From a virus: a stretch of 31,220 nt of DNA. Shown piece by piece: positions 5,642-13,595 of the stretch. The translations under genes and the position numbers were made by a program. The stretch's first letter is position 1. Every line of letters begins with the position of its first letter. The notes under the pieces were generated by a model. It was not told where the DNA came from and did not search any database. It saw nothing but the letters and a program-made list of their open reading frames with translations. Location of the stretch: IMG/VR virus record IMGVR_UViG_3300020125_000101, positions 1 to 31,220 of that record; one strand, given 5' to 3'.

Positions 5642-7047
5642 ACGAAACTACATCAATTCTACCAGAAAACGATGGATTTAGCACCAATATTGACCAATTT
5701 CGTGCAAAATTCCAGCAAATCCCACTTTCTGATAGGCCAAAATATCTGAAAAAGATGTCTCCAGGGGAGCTTCGCTTTCTCTTTCAAAATCCCCAAATCT
5801 TTCTCTTCGATAAACAAATACCCCCTTCAACCAATTGGAGATATCATTGGTATCGTGGCGGAAGAGGGATTGGCAAAACTTTCGCCTCCACTTCTTGGCT
5901 CTATGAGAAGATTATCAATGGCGCCAGAGAAGTTGCCATCGTTGGCCCCGACTATTCTACTCTCATCAAAGAAATACTACCAATCTTTGAATCCCATTTC
6001 CCACCTGACCAAATACCTAAATTTAATGGCAAAGACAATATGTATAAATGTCATAATGGATGTATTGTAAAGGTGTATTCAAGTGAGACAGAGATTCGTG
6101 GATTGAATGCTGAGTATGGAATTGCAGAAGAAATCTGCAAATGGTGCGACGGTATTCCCGATAAAATCAAAGACAGATTCCGCCTATTCAATTTGGGAGT
6201 TAGAAGCCGCCGAGCCAAACCCAATCCACAAATCTTCATTGCCTCTACCCCAAAACCATTCCCTATCTTCATCGAGTTCGAGAAAGAGTTCTTAGCCGGC
6301 AACCCAGACTACTCCATGGTCATCGCTGAGACCAAAGAGAACATCTATCTATCTGAGGCAACCAAACGAGCCTACTATGCTGAATACGGCAATACCAGAT
6401 TCGGTCGCCAAGAGCTATATGGTGATTTGTTGGTGGATAACCCAGATGCATTGTGGAAAGCTGACATATTGGAGAAATGTCATATCACTCAGCAGGTATT
6501 CGATAAGCTATTGAGAGATGGCGTATTGAAGGTTATCAAAGCGGTCGTTGCTGCTGATCCGGCTGTGACAACCAATAAATTCTCTGATGAGACCGGTTTG
6601 ATAGCTGCCTGCCTGTGTAGCGACAACAAAGTCTATATATTGGAAGACGCTTCTGGTAAATTGACTCCCGAGCAGTGGGCCAGCAAGGCAGTCGAGCTAT
6701 ACAAGAAATACAATGCCGCCCACATCATCATGGAATCTAATCAAGGTGGAAACCTATTAGAGCAAGCCATTAAGACAGTGGATAGGTATGTCAGAACCCA
6801 ACTCATTCATGCTTCAGTGGGTAAGCAGACCAGATTCGAGCCAGTCGTAATGGCTTATGAACGAGGGGAAGTCTATCATGTGGGAAACCTACTTGGCCTT
6901 GAAAGCCAAATGTTGTCATATAATCCATATTTGGGCAATCAATCATCACCAGACAGAGCAGATGCTGCGGCTTATTGCGTATATTATCTACTGCTGGGTC
7001 AAGCCGCTCCAGTTCAACGATCCACTAAGAATTTCGGTTCTTGGTAA
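5638..7047 (+). CDS. terL: Terminase large subunit (packaging ATPase and nuclease)
   Basis: The 469-residue protein has the two domains of the phage packaging motor. The Walker A loop is R-G-G-R-G-I-G-K-T (residues 73-81). A Walker B-like strand with acidic pair is at 158-166 (A-E-Y-G-I-A-E-E-I), and the coupling motif is I-F-I-A-S-T-P (199-205). The phage-type 'G-N-T-R-F-G-R-Q-E-L-Y-G-D-L' linker is at 251-264. The RNase H-like nuclease domain shows A-D-P-A with Asp307, Glu366 in I-I-M-E-S-N-Q-G-G, and Asp439/Asp442 in S-P-D-R-A-D-A. All key acidic residues are present, so the enzyme looks active. It translocates and cuts DNA at the portal. It overlaps the small subunit gene by 4 bp. Confidence 0.95.
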   Translation: MNETTSILPENDGFSTNIDQFRAKFQQIPLSDRPKYLKKMSPGELRFLFQNPQIFLFDKQIPPSTNWRYHWYRGGRGIGKTFASTSWLYEKIINGAREVAIVGPDYSTLIKEILPIFESHFPPDQIPKFNGKDNMYKCHNGCIVKVYSSETEIRGLNAEYGIAEEICKWCDGIPDKIKDRFRLFNLGVRSRRAKPNPQIFIASTPKPFPIFIEFEKEFLAGNPDYSMVIAETKENIYLSEATKRAYYAEYGNTRFGRQELYGDLLVDNPDALWKADILEKCHITQQVFDKLLRDGVLKVIKAVVAADPAVTTNKFSDETGLIAACLCSDNKVYILEDASGKLTPEQWASKAVELYKKYNAAHIIMESNQGGNLLEQAIKTVDRYVRTQLIHASVGKQTRFEPVVMAYERGEVYHVGNLLGLESQMLSYNPYLGNQSSPDRADAAAYCVYYLLLGQAAPVQRSTKNFGSW

Positions 7048-7063
7048 TATAAGGTAAAACACA

Positions 7064-9220
7064 ATGGTTACTTTTAAAACACTTGACTCCAAAAACTCAG
7101 CCTTCAACCCAGGACTATTACAGCGCCTCCATGTTCTGTATAAAGGTGGATATGATGTTTGGAACAATGCAGACCTATTTCTACACCAATTAGCATCTGA
7201 AACCACCGCTTCATTCGAAGATCGTAAGCAATGTGCGGCCTATCTACCATTGATGTCTGATACCATCGATTACTATGCAGCTATGTTATTCTCTGGCGAA
7301 ATGTCAGTGACCGAAGCTGCCGATGCTGATGATGAAGGCACTTTGGGCGATGAAGCAGATGATGAATCTGTGTATAAACTATTCTTGGCTTGTGCTAATC
7401 TAAGAGGTAATTCATTAGAAGAAGTAATGCGCCATACCACTACTGACGCCCTAATGTATGGTTATGCTTTTGTGGGAGTTGATTTCCCCCGTTCTGATGA
7501 ATTGCCAACCACTCTATTGGAAGAAGAAGTTCTTCAAGTAGCTCGCCCTTACTTATGTGATATTGATCCAGATTGTGTTATTAATTGGTCATGTAATGAG
7601 GCCGATAAGTTCAATTGGGTAGTTATTAAGTCAGACAATGTAGTTCAGCCTGATCCATTGCAACCTCCAATGCACCAAGTAGAGTTCAAGATTTGGAAGA
7701 TGGAGAATGGATTTGCTAAATGGCAACTATACCAAACTGACCTATTGAAGATGGGTAAGCAGCCAAATCCAAATGACGATGTAGCATTGGTAGAAGAGGG
7801 AACCACTTCATTCAAAGAGATTCCAGTTCTTAAGCTATGTTTGCCAACTGGATTATCATTAGGGCCAAAGATTGCTCCAATGTGTGAAAATATCTTCCAA
7901 AGAACTTCTATTCTATTCAATGGTGAAAACAAATCACTCAATGCAATGAGAGTTGTATTTCTTGGAGACGAATCTAATGCTCCAGGTGGGCCAACTCCAG
8001 CTATGGTTCAAGAGAATCCATTTCGTCATTTGACATTGCAGACTGATTGGGAATCTAAGGGATTTGGTGTGTTAGGCGCTAATGACAAAATGGATATCAT
8101 TGAATCCCAAGGCCACGCCTTTAAGATTGTTGATGAACAGATTGATCGTCAGATTGAGAAGGTTAAAGAGACCGTTCATCAGATGTCTAATACTGCTGCC
8201 GCTTCTAAGGGTTCTAAGAGCCAAGGTCGTTCGGCTGCTGCTCAACAAGAATCAAGACATGCCACTGAGATTCTATTAACGGCTTATGGTAATATCGTTA
8301 GAGATTACATCAAATCTATTATGAATTGTATCTCTACAGCTCGTAATGAATCAATTGTATGGACAGTTGATGGATTTGAGAACTTCACTATTATGGATCG
8401 CTCTCAATTGACTGAAGAGGCTAAGAATTTCCCTCAGGTTATTCAGGATAGCAAAAGTCAGACATTCAGTAGGCTCTATACTGAGAAGTTCTATTTGGGA
8501 TTGTTAGATGGCGCTTCTCATGAAGAAGCTAAGCAGATTCGTCGTGAGATCTTGGACGCTATCGACAAAGCAGCGATGGCACCAGATATGCAGGGAGCAA
8601 CAGCCGTGCCCCAGCTCAATCAGGCAGCTAAACCCGATTCTGGTCAATCTGATGAAACTATGGCCCTTGGCCCAGCAGGACAACCTCTATTGCCAGAAGG
8701 TTCTCATCTACAAACTGGCGAACACATTGATCCACAAGAAGTATTTGATCATTTAGCACAAGACTATAATGAGAAAGACATTGATTGGGTATTGCATATT
8801 CCATGGATTGGCCCAGTAGAAGTTCCACTTAACTCAATTGATTTCTCCAATAAAGATAACTGGCAAGCTACTCAAGATGAAGATCATGTAGAGATGTTTG
8901 CTGATAAGATGTCTAATGACAACATGACTAAGCCAATTGTATTGGTTAATGCGCCAGCTCAGGACGGCAAGATGATGATTGTCGATGGACATCATAGGGC
9001 ATTGGCCGCATTGCAAAATGGACAGCCAGTTCCAGCTTATGTTGGACAGGTAGGTCGTTTGCAAGGCCCATGGAGCAAACTGCATTCCAAGCAAGTTGGC
9101 AAGAAACAAGGTTCTGGTTTATTGGCCAGTTCTCAGCAAGTTAATGCCACTTCACTTCAGAAAGACATCTCCAATCAGGTCAATCAGTCTGAAAGGGCTA
9201 AGGGCGGAAAGACAAAGTAA
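7064..9220 (+). CDS. Portal protein with C-terminal ParB-like domain
   Basis: The first 500 or so residues have the composition, length and gene position of a phage portal: it directly follows the large terminase and precedes scaffold and capsid genes. An acidic stretch lies at about 82-105. A long helix near 352-425 would fit the portal stem and wing. After a Pro/Gly/Gln-rich linker (about 505-560) comes a separate domain (about 570-675) with the pattern V-P-L-N-S-I, K-P-I-V-L-V, and I-V-D-G-H-H-R-A-L-A-A-L (His643, His644, Arg645), which matches ParB/sulfiredoxin-like nuclease-fold domains seen in some phage head proteins. Portal assignment is by context and general features; the ParB-like motif is visible in the sequence. 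The stop codon overlaps the next start (TAATG). Confidence 0.85.
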   Translation: MVTFKTLDSKNSAFNPGLLQRLHVLYKGGYDVWNNADLFLHQLASETTASFEDRKQCAAYLPLMSDTIDYYAAMLFSGEMSVTEAADADDEGTLGDEADDESVYKLFLACANLRGNSLEEVMRHTTTDALMYGYAFVGVDFPRSDELPTTLLEEEVLQVARPYLCDIDPDCVINWSCNEADKFNWVVIKSDNVVQPDPLQPPMHQVEFKIWKMENGFAKWQLYQTDLLKMGKQPNPNDDVALVEEGTTSFKEIPVLKLCLPTGLSLGPKIAPMCENIFQRTSILFNGENKSLNAMRVVFLGDESNAPGGPTPAMVQENPFRHLTLQTDWESKGFGVLGANDKMDIIESQGHAFKIVDEQIDRQIEKVKETVHQMSNTAAASKGSKSQGRSAAAQQESRHATEILLTAYGNIVRDYIKSIMNCISTARNESIVWTVDGFENFTIMDRSQLTEEAKNFPQVIQDSKSQTFSRLYTEKFYLGLLDGASHEEAKQIRREILDAIDKAAMAPDMQGATAVPQLNQAAKPDSGQSDETMALGPAGQPLLPEGSHLQTGEHIDPQEVFDHLAQDYNEKDIDWVLHIPWIGPVEVPLNSIDFSNKDNWQATQDEDHVEMFADKMSNDNMTKPIVLVNAPAQDGKMMIVDGHHRALAALQNGQPVPAYVGQVGRLQGPWSKLHSKQVGKKQGSGLLASSQQVNATSLQKDISNQVNQSERAKGGKTK

Positions 9221-9384
9221 TGGCCCGCACTTATCGTAGCGGTCAATGTAGAAAAGTCGTTTATCATACCAAAGAGTCTGCCTACAAAGGCATTATCAAG
9301 CGTAATACCACCACTATTCTCCGTATCTATTGGTGCAATTCATGTAATGGATTCCATCTAACACACAAGAAGAGAAAACCATGA
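9220..9384 (+). CDS. Small putative zinc-binding protein, 54 aa
   Basis: The frame from ATG 9220 to TGA 9384 encodes a basic protein with Cys10 and a Y-W-C-N-S-C-N-G-F-H-L-T motif (Cys39, Cys42, His45). This C-x2-C-x2-[FW]-H-L pattern recurs in small phage and bacterial zinc-ribbon-like proteins. The ATG overlaps the portal stop codon (TAATG) and the TGA overlaps the next ATG (ATGA), so it is embedded in the head operon. Function is unknown; nucleic acid binding is a reasonable guess from its charge. Confidence 0.7.
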   Translation: MARTYRSGQCRKVVYHTKESAYKGIIKRNTTTILRIYWCNSCNGFHLTHKKRKP

Positions 9385-9551
9385 TTTTCACACCTTATGA
9401 ACAAAAAGTTATTATAGAGCAATTGGGAGAAGATGGTTTGACCGACTATTACTTAGAAATCGGTGCGGAAGGTTTAATCATTACCACTCGAAAGGGTATA
9501 GTAGAGTTCAATGCAACTGGGTTTAAGGTGAAAATCAATGATAATCCATAA
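9381..9551 (+). CDS. Small hypothetical protein, 56 aa
   Basis: This frame starts at ATG 9381, inside the ATGA at the end of the zinc-binding gene, and ends at TAA 9551. The product is acidic at the start and beta-rich in its second half (L-I-I-T-T-R-K-G-I-V-E-F), suggesting a compact alpha/beta fold. Translational coupling to the previous gene supports it. I do not recognise a family. A hairpin lies just after the stop codon. Confidence 0.6.
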   Translation: MIFTPYEQKVIIEQLGEDGLTDYYLEIGAEGLIITTRKGIVEFNATGFKVKINDNP

Positions 9552-9575
9552 TTTTCTATCTTACTATCTGATACC

Positions 9576-9603
9576 AGGCAGAAACCTATTCTATAGGCTG
9601 CCT
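9576..9603 (+). terminator. Hairpin in head operon, possible weak terminator or processing site
   Basis: AGGCAG (9576-9581) pairs with CTGCCT (9598-9603), and CCTAT (9585-9589) pairs with ATAGG (9593-9597) around a TCT loop, with a 3-nt bulge on the left arm. Only a short T-containing stretch (ACTTTC) follows, so termination would be weak. It may instead protect or process the mRNA between portal and scaffold genes. Confidence 0.4.
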
Positions 9604-9640
9604 ACTTTCAAGAAGCGCAAGAGAACCCAGGGAGCAAGAA

Positions 9641-9772
9641 ATGATCCGCAAAGTTGGTAATAAATATCGTATTTATTCTCGAAAGACGGGTAAGAACTTG
9701 GGCACTTTTAGCTCAAAAGCCGCTGCTTTGAATCATGAACGACAGATTCAATATTTCAAACATCGAAAGTAA
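9641..9772 (+). CDS. Small conserved-type phage protein, 43 aa
   Basis: The frame begins at ATG 9641 after a good GGGAG ribosome site and ends at TAA 9772. The basic product reads G-K-N-L-G-T-F-S-S-K-A-A-A-L-N-H-E-R-Q-I then Q-Y-F-K-H. The 'G-K-x-L-G-x-[FH]-x-S-K-x-x-A-x-x-x-E-R-Q-x-x-[YE]-F-K-H' form is common in short phage head-module proteins and at the C-termini of some larger ones. Its function is not known to me. Position between portal and scaffold genes suggests a head-assembly link. Confidence 0.7.
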   Translation: MIRKVGNKYRIYSRKTGKNLGTFSSKAAALNHERQIQYFKHRK

Positions 9773-9881
9773 ATCTGCTCCAAATCTCACAATAATAAAA
9801 CAATCTATATAGGGAGCAATCCCTAACACCCACTATTGGCACATGTCTCGCCAAACCAAAATGACATTAAAGGGAAACAAC

Positions 9882-10592
9882 ATGCCAGACAATAACGACA
9901 ATCAGGACAACCAAAACGATTCTTCCAATACTGTTGATTCAGAAGATAAACCAATGTCTTCTAAACAATTTAACCAAGCACTCTCGGCTCGTGAAAAGGC
10001 TTTCGAGAAAAGATTGGCTAAGCAGCAAGAAGAATTTACTAAGCTTATTGAGCGATTGGCCCCTCCAGCAAAGGAAGAGCCACAACTATCAAGAACATCA
10101 GAGTTAGAAAGAACGGTTAAAGACCTTTCTAAACAACTCCAAGAGCGTGATAGTCGCGAAAAGGCCAGTAATCTCCGCAAATTAGCAGAGCAATCACTTC
10201 GTGCTCACGGTATTGATGCCGAATTCACGGAGCATGCACTTGCTTACTTAGTTGATGCAAAACAAGCAATTAAGTATGACGAAGATGGTAATGTGGTCAT
10301 GGTATTAAATGGTATGCCTTATGAAAACCTTGACGAGGGTATGGCAGTTTGGGCACAATCCCGTGATGCTAAACTGTATAAGAAGCCAACCGGTGCCGCA
10401 GGCAGCGGAGATGGTAATCGTCGTAGCGGCTCTTCCACATTAGATCAGATGCAAAAGTCTGGTAAATTGGATTTGAAGCATAGAGAAGATTCAGACAAGT
10501 CATTCAATGCGCAAGACCCCAAACTAACTCTTGAGCGTTCTTCCAAAGTGGCTCTAAGTCAGCTTCTCGCACAAAAACTCTCAAAACACTAA
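9882..10592 (+). CDS. Capsid scaffold protein
   Basis: The 236-residue protein has an acidic Asn/Asp/Gln-rich start (residues 1-25), a long charged coiled coil (about 28-105) and a Gly/Ser/Arg-rich low-complexity stretch near 170-190, ending in a basic helix (L-A-Q-K-L-S-K-H). Acidic front, central coil and basic capsid-binding tail are typical of phage scaffolds, and the gene lies just upstream of the major capsid gene. An in-frame ATG at 9843 exists, but 9882 is preceded by AAGGGA at suitable spacing, so it is preferred. No protease domain is visible. Confidence 0.75.
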   Translation: MPDNNDNQDNQNDSSNTVDSEDKPMSSKQFNQALSAREKAFEKRLAKQQEEFTKLIERLAPPAKEEPQLSRTSELERTVKDLSKQLQERDSREKASNLRKLAEQSLRAHGIDAEFTEHALAYLVDAKQAIKYDEDGNVVMVLNGMPYENLDEGMAVWAQSRDAKLYKKPTGAAGSGDGNRRSGSSTLDQMQKSGKLDLKHREDSDKSFNAQDPKLTLERSSKVALSQLLAQKLSKH

Positions 10593-10602
10593 GTAATATT
10601 TT

Positions 10603-10618
10603 GGAATATCATTATTCC
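10603..10618 (+). promoter_or_regulatory. Short hairpin in leader of capsid gene
   Basis: GGAATA (10603-10608) and TATTCC (10613-10618) pair around TCAT, about 28 bp before the capsid ATG. The capsid ribosome site (AAAAGGA) lies beyond it and stays free. It could stabilise a processed capsid mRNA. There is no U-tract, so a terminator is unlikely. Confidence 0.3.
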
Positions 10619-10646
10619 GAACTTCTTCTAATAAAAGGAATCTCAC

Positions 10647-11756
10647 ATGGCAATCAGCTTAACATCAGACATCTCAGCGGTTCTAACTACTGCTTTTGGC
10701 CCGGACTTAGTTCGTTTGTGGAACCGTAGAGCTAATCTATTGGCTAACTGCGTGCAAATTGAAGAAGGCGACTTCAAGCAAGTCTTCTGGGCAGCTTCCA
10801 CCGCAGGCGGCACAGCTAAGGCTGTTGCTGAAGGCTATCAGGTTCAGTCTTCGGATTTCAACCTCGATACAATGGTAAATCTCTCTCTAACCAGAGCGCA
10901 ATACCTTGATCCATTCTCTCTATCGGATACTGAAATTGCAGTAGCCATGAGATCACCACTCTCTCCAACCAAGTTGATTGACATGATTGCAGAGCGTGTG
11001 TTTGAATCCACTACTCGTATCACCGACAAGATCAACCAAGACATGTTCTCCGGCAACGGAACTGACTCCGTCACTGGCGCTCAGAACATTGTTGGTTTGG
11101 ATACAGCTCTTAACACTGCTGGAACCTACGCAGGTCAAACCTCCGTTTCTGGCCTTGCTTCCAATGTCTCTGGTTCCGATGCTTCTGCAACTGGAACTGC
11201 ACTAACTCTTCTACAGATGCAGCAAGACTTGACTTCTATCAAGCTTCGTTCCGACGAAAAGCCTGAGTTCATTGTCATGCACCCATATGTTGGAACTGCT
11301 CTTCAGACTTTGTTTGAAACTGAGCGTAGAATCGTTAATTTGGACTCCCCAATTAGCCGTTACAACTCCGGCCCAGCCTTGGCCTTCAATGGCGCAGACT
11401 CTGGTATGACCTTCATGGGCGTTCCAGTTCTCTACGACAAGGACGGTTATACTTCTGGTGTTCCAGGAGCTGGCAAAGGTAACATCTACTATGTTTCCAA
11501 GAGACACTTAGTTGCCGATGTTATGCCCCACCACAATCCATTTGATGGTTCTACTTGGCAGCAAGAGTCTTTCTTGTCTTCCGGCGGTGCGCAATCTGAC
11601 TCTGGTTCCCCAGACGAAATGGTCTGCCCACCAATCGTTAGCATCGTCTCTTTGGCACGCCTCGGTTTGGCAGCTTCGTTTGCAGTAAACGTTGAACTAC
11701 AACTCAAAGTTAAGCGCCCATTGGCTCTTGGACGTAGAGTTGGCGTCTCCATCTAA
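10647..11756 (+). CDS. Major capsid protein (HK97-fold type)
   Basis: The 369-residue protein lies after the scaffold gene and is of the usual capsid length. It begins with a helical N-terminus, has an extended-loop-like region (about 45-75), a long helix near 107-132 (L-I-D-M-I-A-E-R-V-F-E-S) and a Gly/Ser/Thr-rich insertion at about 140-185. It continues with 'P-E-F-I-V-M-H-P-Y-V-G-T-A-L' and a V-P-V-L-Y-D-K-D segment typical of HK97-fold capsid proteins (H-P-x... then G-V-P-V). Many codons end in C, as is common for highly expressed genes. A good AAGGA ribosome site precedes it. The insertion may form a surface domain. Confidence 0.85.
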   Translation: MAISLTSDISAVLTTAFGPDLVRLWNRRANLLANCVQIEEGDFKQVFWAASTAGGTAKAVAEGYQVQSSDFNLDTMVNLSLTRAQYLDPFSLSDTEIAVAMRSPLSPTKLIDMIAERVFESTTRITDKINQDMFSGNGTDSVTGAQNIVGLDTALNTAGTYAGQTSVSGLASNVSGSDASATGTALTLLQMQQDLTSIKLRSDEKPEFIVMHPYVGTALQTLFETERRIVNLDSPISRYNSGPALAFNGADSGMTFMGVPVLYDKDGYTSGVPGAGKGNIYYVSKRHLVADVMPHHNPFDGSTWQQESFLSSGGAQSDSGSPDEMVCPPIVSIVSLARLGLAASFAVNVELQLKVKRPLALGRRVGVSI

Positions 11757-11788
11757 GGGTTTCTGATATATGGTATTCGGAAAACCCG

Positions 11789-12208
11789 ATGCCATATAAA
11801 GACCCACAGAAACGAGCTGAATTTCACAAAAGATACGGAGCTGATTGGCGCAAAGCCAATCAAGAGCGTATCAAAAAGAATAGTGAAGCTTATTATGAGC
11901 GCACTAAAACTGACCTACACATTAGATACCTTCATTGTATAACGACGGCACGAAAGAGAAATCTTGAGTGGTCGATTAGCGAAGAAGATTATCAAAAGCT
12001 AGTGTCAATACCTTGTGATTATTGCAATGGACAATTTGGTCAAGTTACTACTGGAGTAGGTCTTGATCGAAAAGATAACACGAAAGGTTATACTTTAGAA
12101 AATAGCGTATCTTGTTGTGGTTGGTGCAATAAACTTAAGAGTGATCAGTTATCTTATACTGAGATGAAGTCGGTTGTGGGACTAATAATAGAAATGAGAA
12201 CTGAATGA
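11789..12208 (+). CDS. HNH endonuclease inserted after the capsid gene
   Basis: The 139-residue protein has a basic helical N-terminus (about 1-60) and an HNH domain with C-D-Y-C (Cys76, Cys79), G-L-D-R-K-D-N (91-97), G-Y-T-x-E-N (100-105) and S-C-C-x-W-C-N (to Cys113). This is the same HNH type as the partial gene at the window start, but without its N-terminal zinc module. It is likely a free-standing homing endonuclease. It interrupts the otherwise typical capsid-to-connector order. Its codons are more A/T-rich than those of the flanking genes. Its TGA overlaps the next ATG (12205-12208). The ribosome site at 11789 is weak. Confidence 0.85.
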   Translation: MPYKDPQKRAEFHKRYGADWRKANQERIKKNSEAYYERTKTDLHIRYLHCITTARKRNLEWSISEEDYQKLVSIPCDYCNGQFGQVTTGVGLDRKDNTKGYTLENSVSCCGWCNKLKSDQLSYTEMKSVVGLIIEMRTE

Positions 12209-12648
12209 CTTTTAGCGAACTTGAAAGGGATGAGATTAGAACCTACTTAGGTTTCCCTCGTCTTTACATAAGCGCCAACCCATTCTTAGAACAAGCCATC
12301 ACTACTATTCAACCCATTAGTGAAGGCGGTTCGGCTCCCGATTCCAGCATTGAAGATGCTGTTCGTGCAGCTTTACAAGCCATTGCTGCTATTGATGGAT
12401 ACATAACACAACTCGGACAACAGACTATTAACTTAGCTGTTTATGAAGTTCCAGTATCATTGTCTAATGGTGCTACTCTCAAACAAGATTATAGATTAGC
12501 TCTATCTACATTGCGTAGAGAGGGAACTAATCAAATCATGAAGGTAGCTATTAGATTGGGTGTTCAACCACTTCGACCTTATTTCTACTCCGATGGACTT
12601 GGTTCTGGCAGTCAATATGCTAATCCCAAGTTTTTCGGGAGACCATGA
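12205..12648 (+). CDS. Probable head-tail connector (adaptor), 147 aa
   Basis: The protein is helical at both ends with a short Gly/Ser linker (E-G-G-S-A-P-D-S) near residue 40. It starts 'L-E-R-D-E-I-R-T-Y-L-G-F-P', a form common in head completion proteins that bind under the portal. Size and position directly after the capsid region support an adaptor (HK97 gp6-like) role. It is an assignment by context more than by motif. The start overlaps the HNH gene stop codon, so translation is coupled to the inserted gene. Confidence 0.6.
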   Translation: MTFSELERDEIRTYLGFPRLYISANPFLEQAITTIQPISEGGSAPDSSIEDAVRAALQAIAAIDGYITQLGQQTINLAVYEVPVSLSNGATLKQDYRLALSTLRREGTNQIMKVAIRLGVQPLRPYFYSDGLGSGSQYANPKFFGRP

Positions 12649-12657
12649 GGTAAGTAA

Positions 12658-13176
12658 ATGGCAACCTTCATTGATACAATCAGGGCGGCTCAGGATAACG
12701 GATTCGGGATAGTTGCTTACAAAGAACTATCCAACTTCCAAGTTTATCTTGTCAATGTGGTCAATGATGCAGTCAATTTCGACGATTCTCCCGCAGGGAG
12801 GCAGAGAACCGATACTCGCATTACTGTTGGAGCAGCAATCGCTCCCAATCTTAATCCACATGTTCAGTATCTAACTAAAATGGATACCAATCAAGTTTCA
12901 GTCTTAGCTGGAGCGGCATTGACGGACATGGAATTGATGCTTGGCCCATTAGCCTATCCATATGATACTGGTTATCAAACTGGTGGATATGATCCAGCCA
13001 GTTTCCAACCTGGCCCAACAGCAGCACAGAATACACAAATCTATGTCTTAGTTAAAGGCCAAGGTTTGAACCAAGCTAACGGTAATTACTTCAAGGTTAA
13101 AGAAGTGGTTCTTAATGGAATGGACAATATTTTCTATTATGTCAGGCTGACCGCCATTCAGGATGTCATACCGTGA
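12658..13176 (+). CDS. Probable head completion or stopper protein, 172 aa
   Basis: The protein is rich in beta-type residues, Gln, Asn and Pro, with a disordered Gly/Pro/Thr-rich stretch near 112-128. It has no recognisable catalytic motif. In phages of this layout the gene between adaptor and gp10-like protein encodes the stopper or another neck component, so that role is proposed from order. The stop codon overlaps the next gene by 4 bp. The ribosome site (GAGGTAAGTAA) lies in the 9-bp gap and preceding gene end. Confidence 0.5.
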   Translation: MATFIDTIRAAQDNGFGIVAYKELSNFQVYLVNVVNDAVNFDDSPAGRQRTDTRITVGAAIAPNLNPHVQYLTKMDTNQVSVLAGAALTDMELMLGPLAYPYDTGYQTGGYDPASFQPGPTAAQNTQIYVLVKGQGLNQANGNYFKVKEVVLNGMDNIFYYVRLTAIQDVIP

Positions 13177-13592
13177 AAGAATTAGAGAAATTGTTAGAAC
13201 AACTACCAGCCCAGATAGAGGCGACTGCCCATCAGACGCTTCTCGATGCTGGTAAATTGGGTGAAGAGGCAGCCCGCAACACCAAGCTGTTCAAGAACCA
13301 CGGCGCTCTCAGAGCTGCCACCAACTTCCATACCACTGGACAGTTATCTGGTTTTGTATTAGCTGATAAGCCATATGCTGGTTATTTGGAAGACGGAAAC
13401 CCATATAAGGGCTTCAAGATTGTTCCAAAGCAGGCTAAGGTTTTGCACTTCAAAATTGACGGAAAAGATATCTTCGTCAAATCATCGACTGCTCATGGGC
13501 CATTGCCATTCATGCAACAAGCTCAAGACAAAGTAGAGGGAGAAATAGAGAATATCTTTAATCACAATTTCGACAAGTATGTAGGGAGGTAA
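13173..13592 (+). CDS. Tail completion/neck protein, HK97 gp10-like
   Basis: The 139-residue protein has an N-terminal helix and then the gp10-like core: K-P-Y-A-G-Y-L-E-D-G-N-P (residues 66-77), I-V-P-K-Q-A-K-V-L-H-F-K (83-94), and a P-F-M-x-x-A segment at 112-117 followed by a C-terminal helix. This series (Y-A-x-Y-x-E-x-G, P-K-x-x-K-x-L-x-F, P-F-M) is the recognisable signature of HK97-gp10-like proteins, which join head and tail. It overlaps the previous gene by 4 bp. Confidence 0.75.
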   Translation: MKELEKLLEQLPAQIEATAHQTLLDAGKLGEEAARNTKLFKNHGALRAATNFHTTGQLSGFVLADKPYAGYLEDGNPYKGFKIVPKQAKVLHFKIDGKDIFVKSSTAHGPLPFMQQAQDKVEGEIENIFNHNFDKYVGR

Positions 13593-13595
13593 CAA

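Noticed and set aside
9843-9881. N-terminal extension of the scaffold gene from the ATG at 9843
   Set aside because: The ribosome site there is poor, while AAGGGA is well placed before the ATG at 9882.
11757-11788. Terminator between the capsid gene and the HNH gene
   Set aside because: GGGTTT and AAACCC can pair but the loop is long and no T tract follows.
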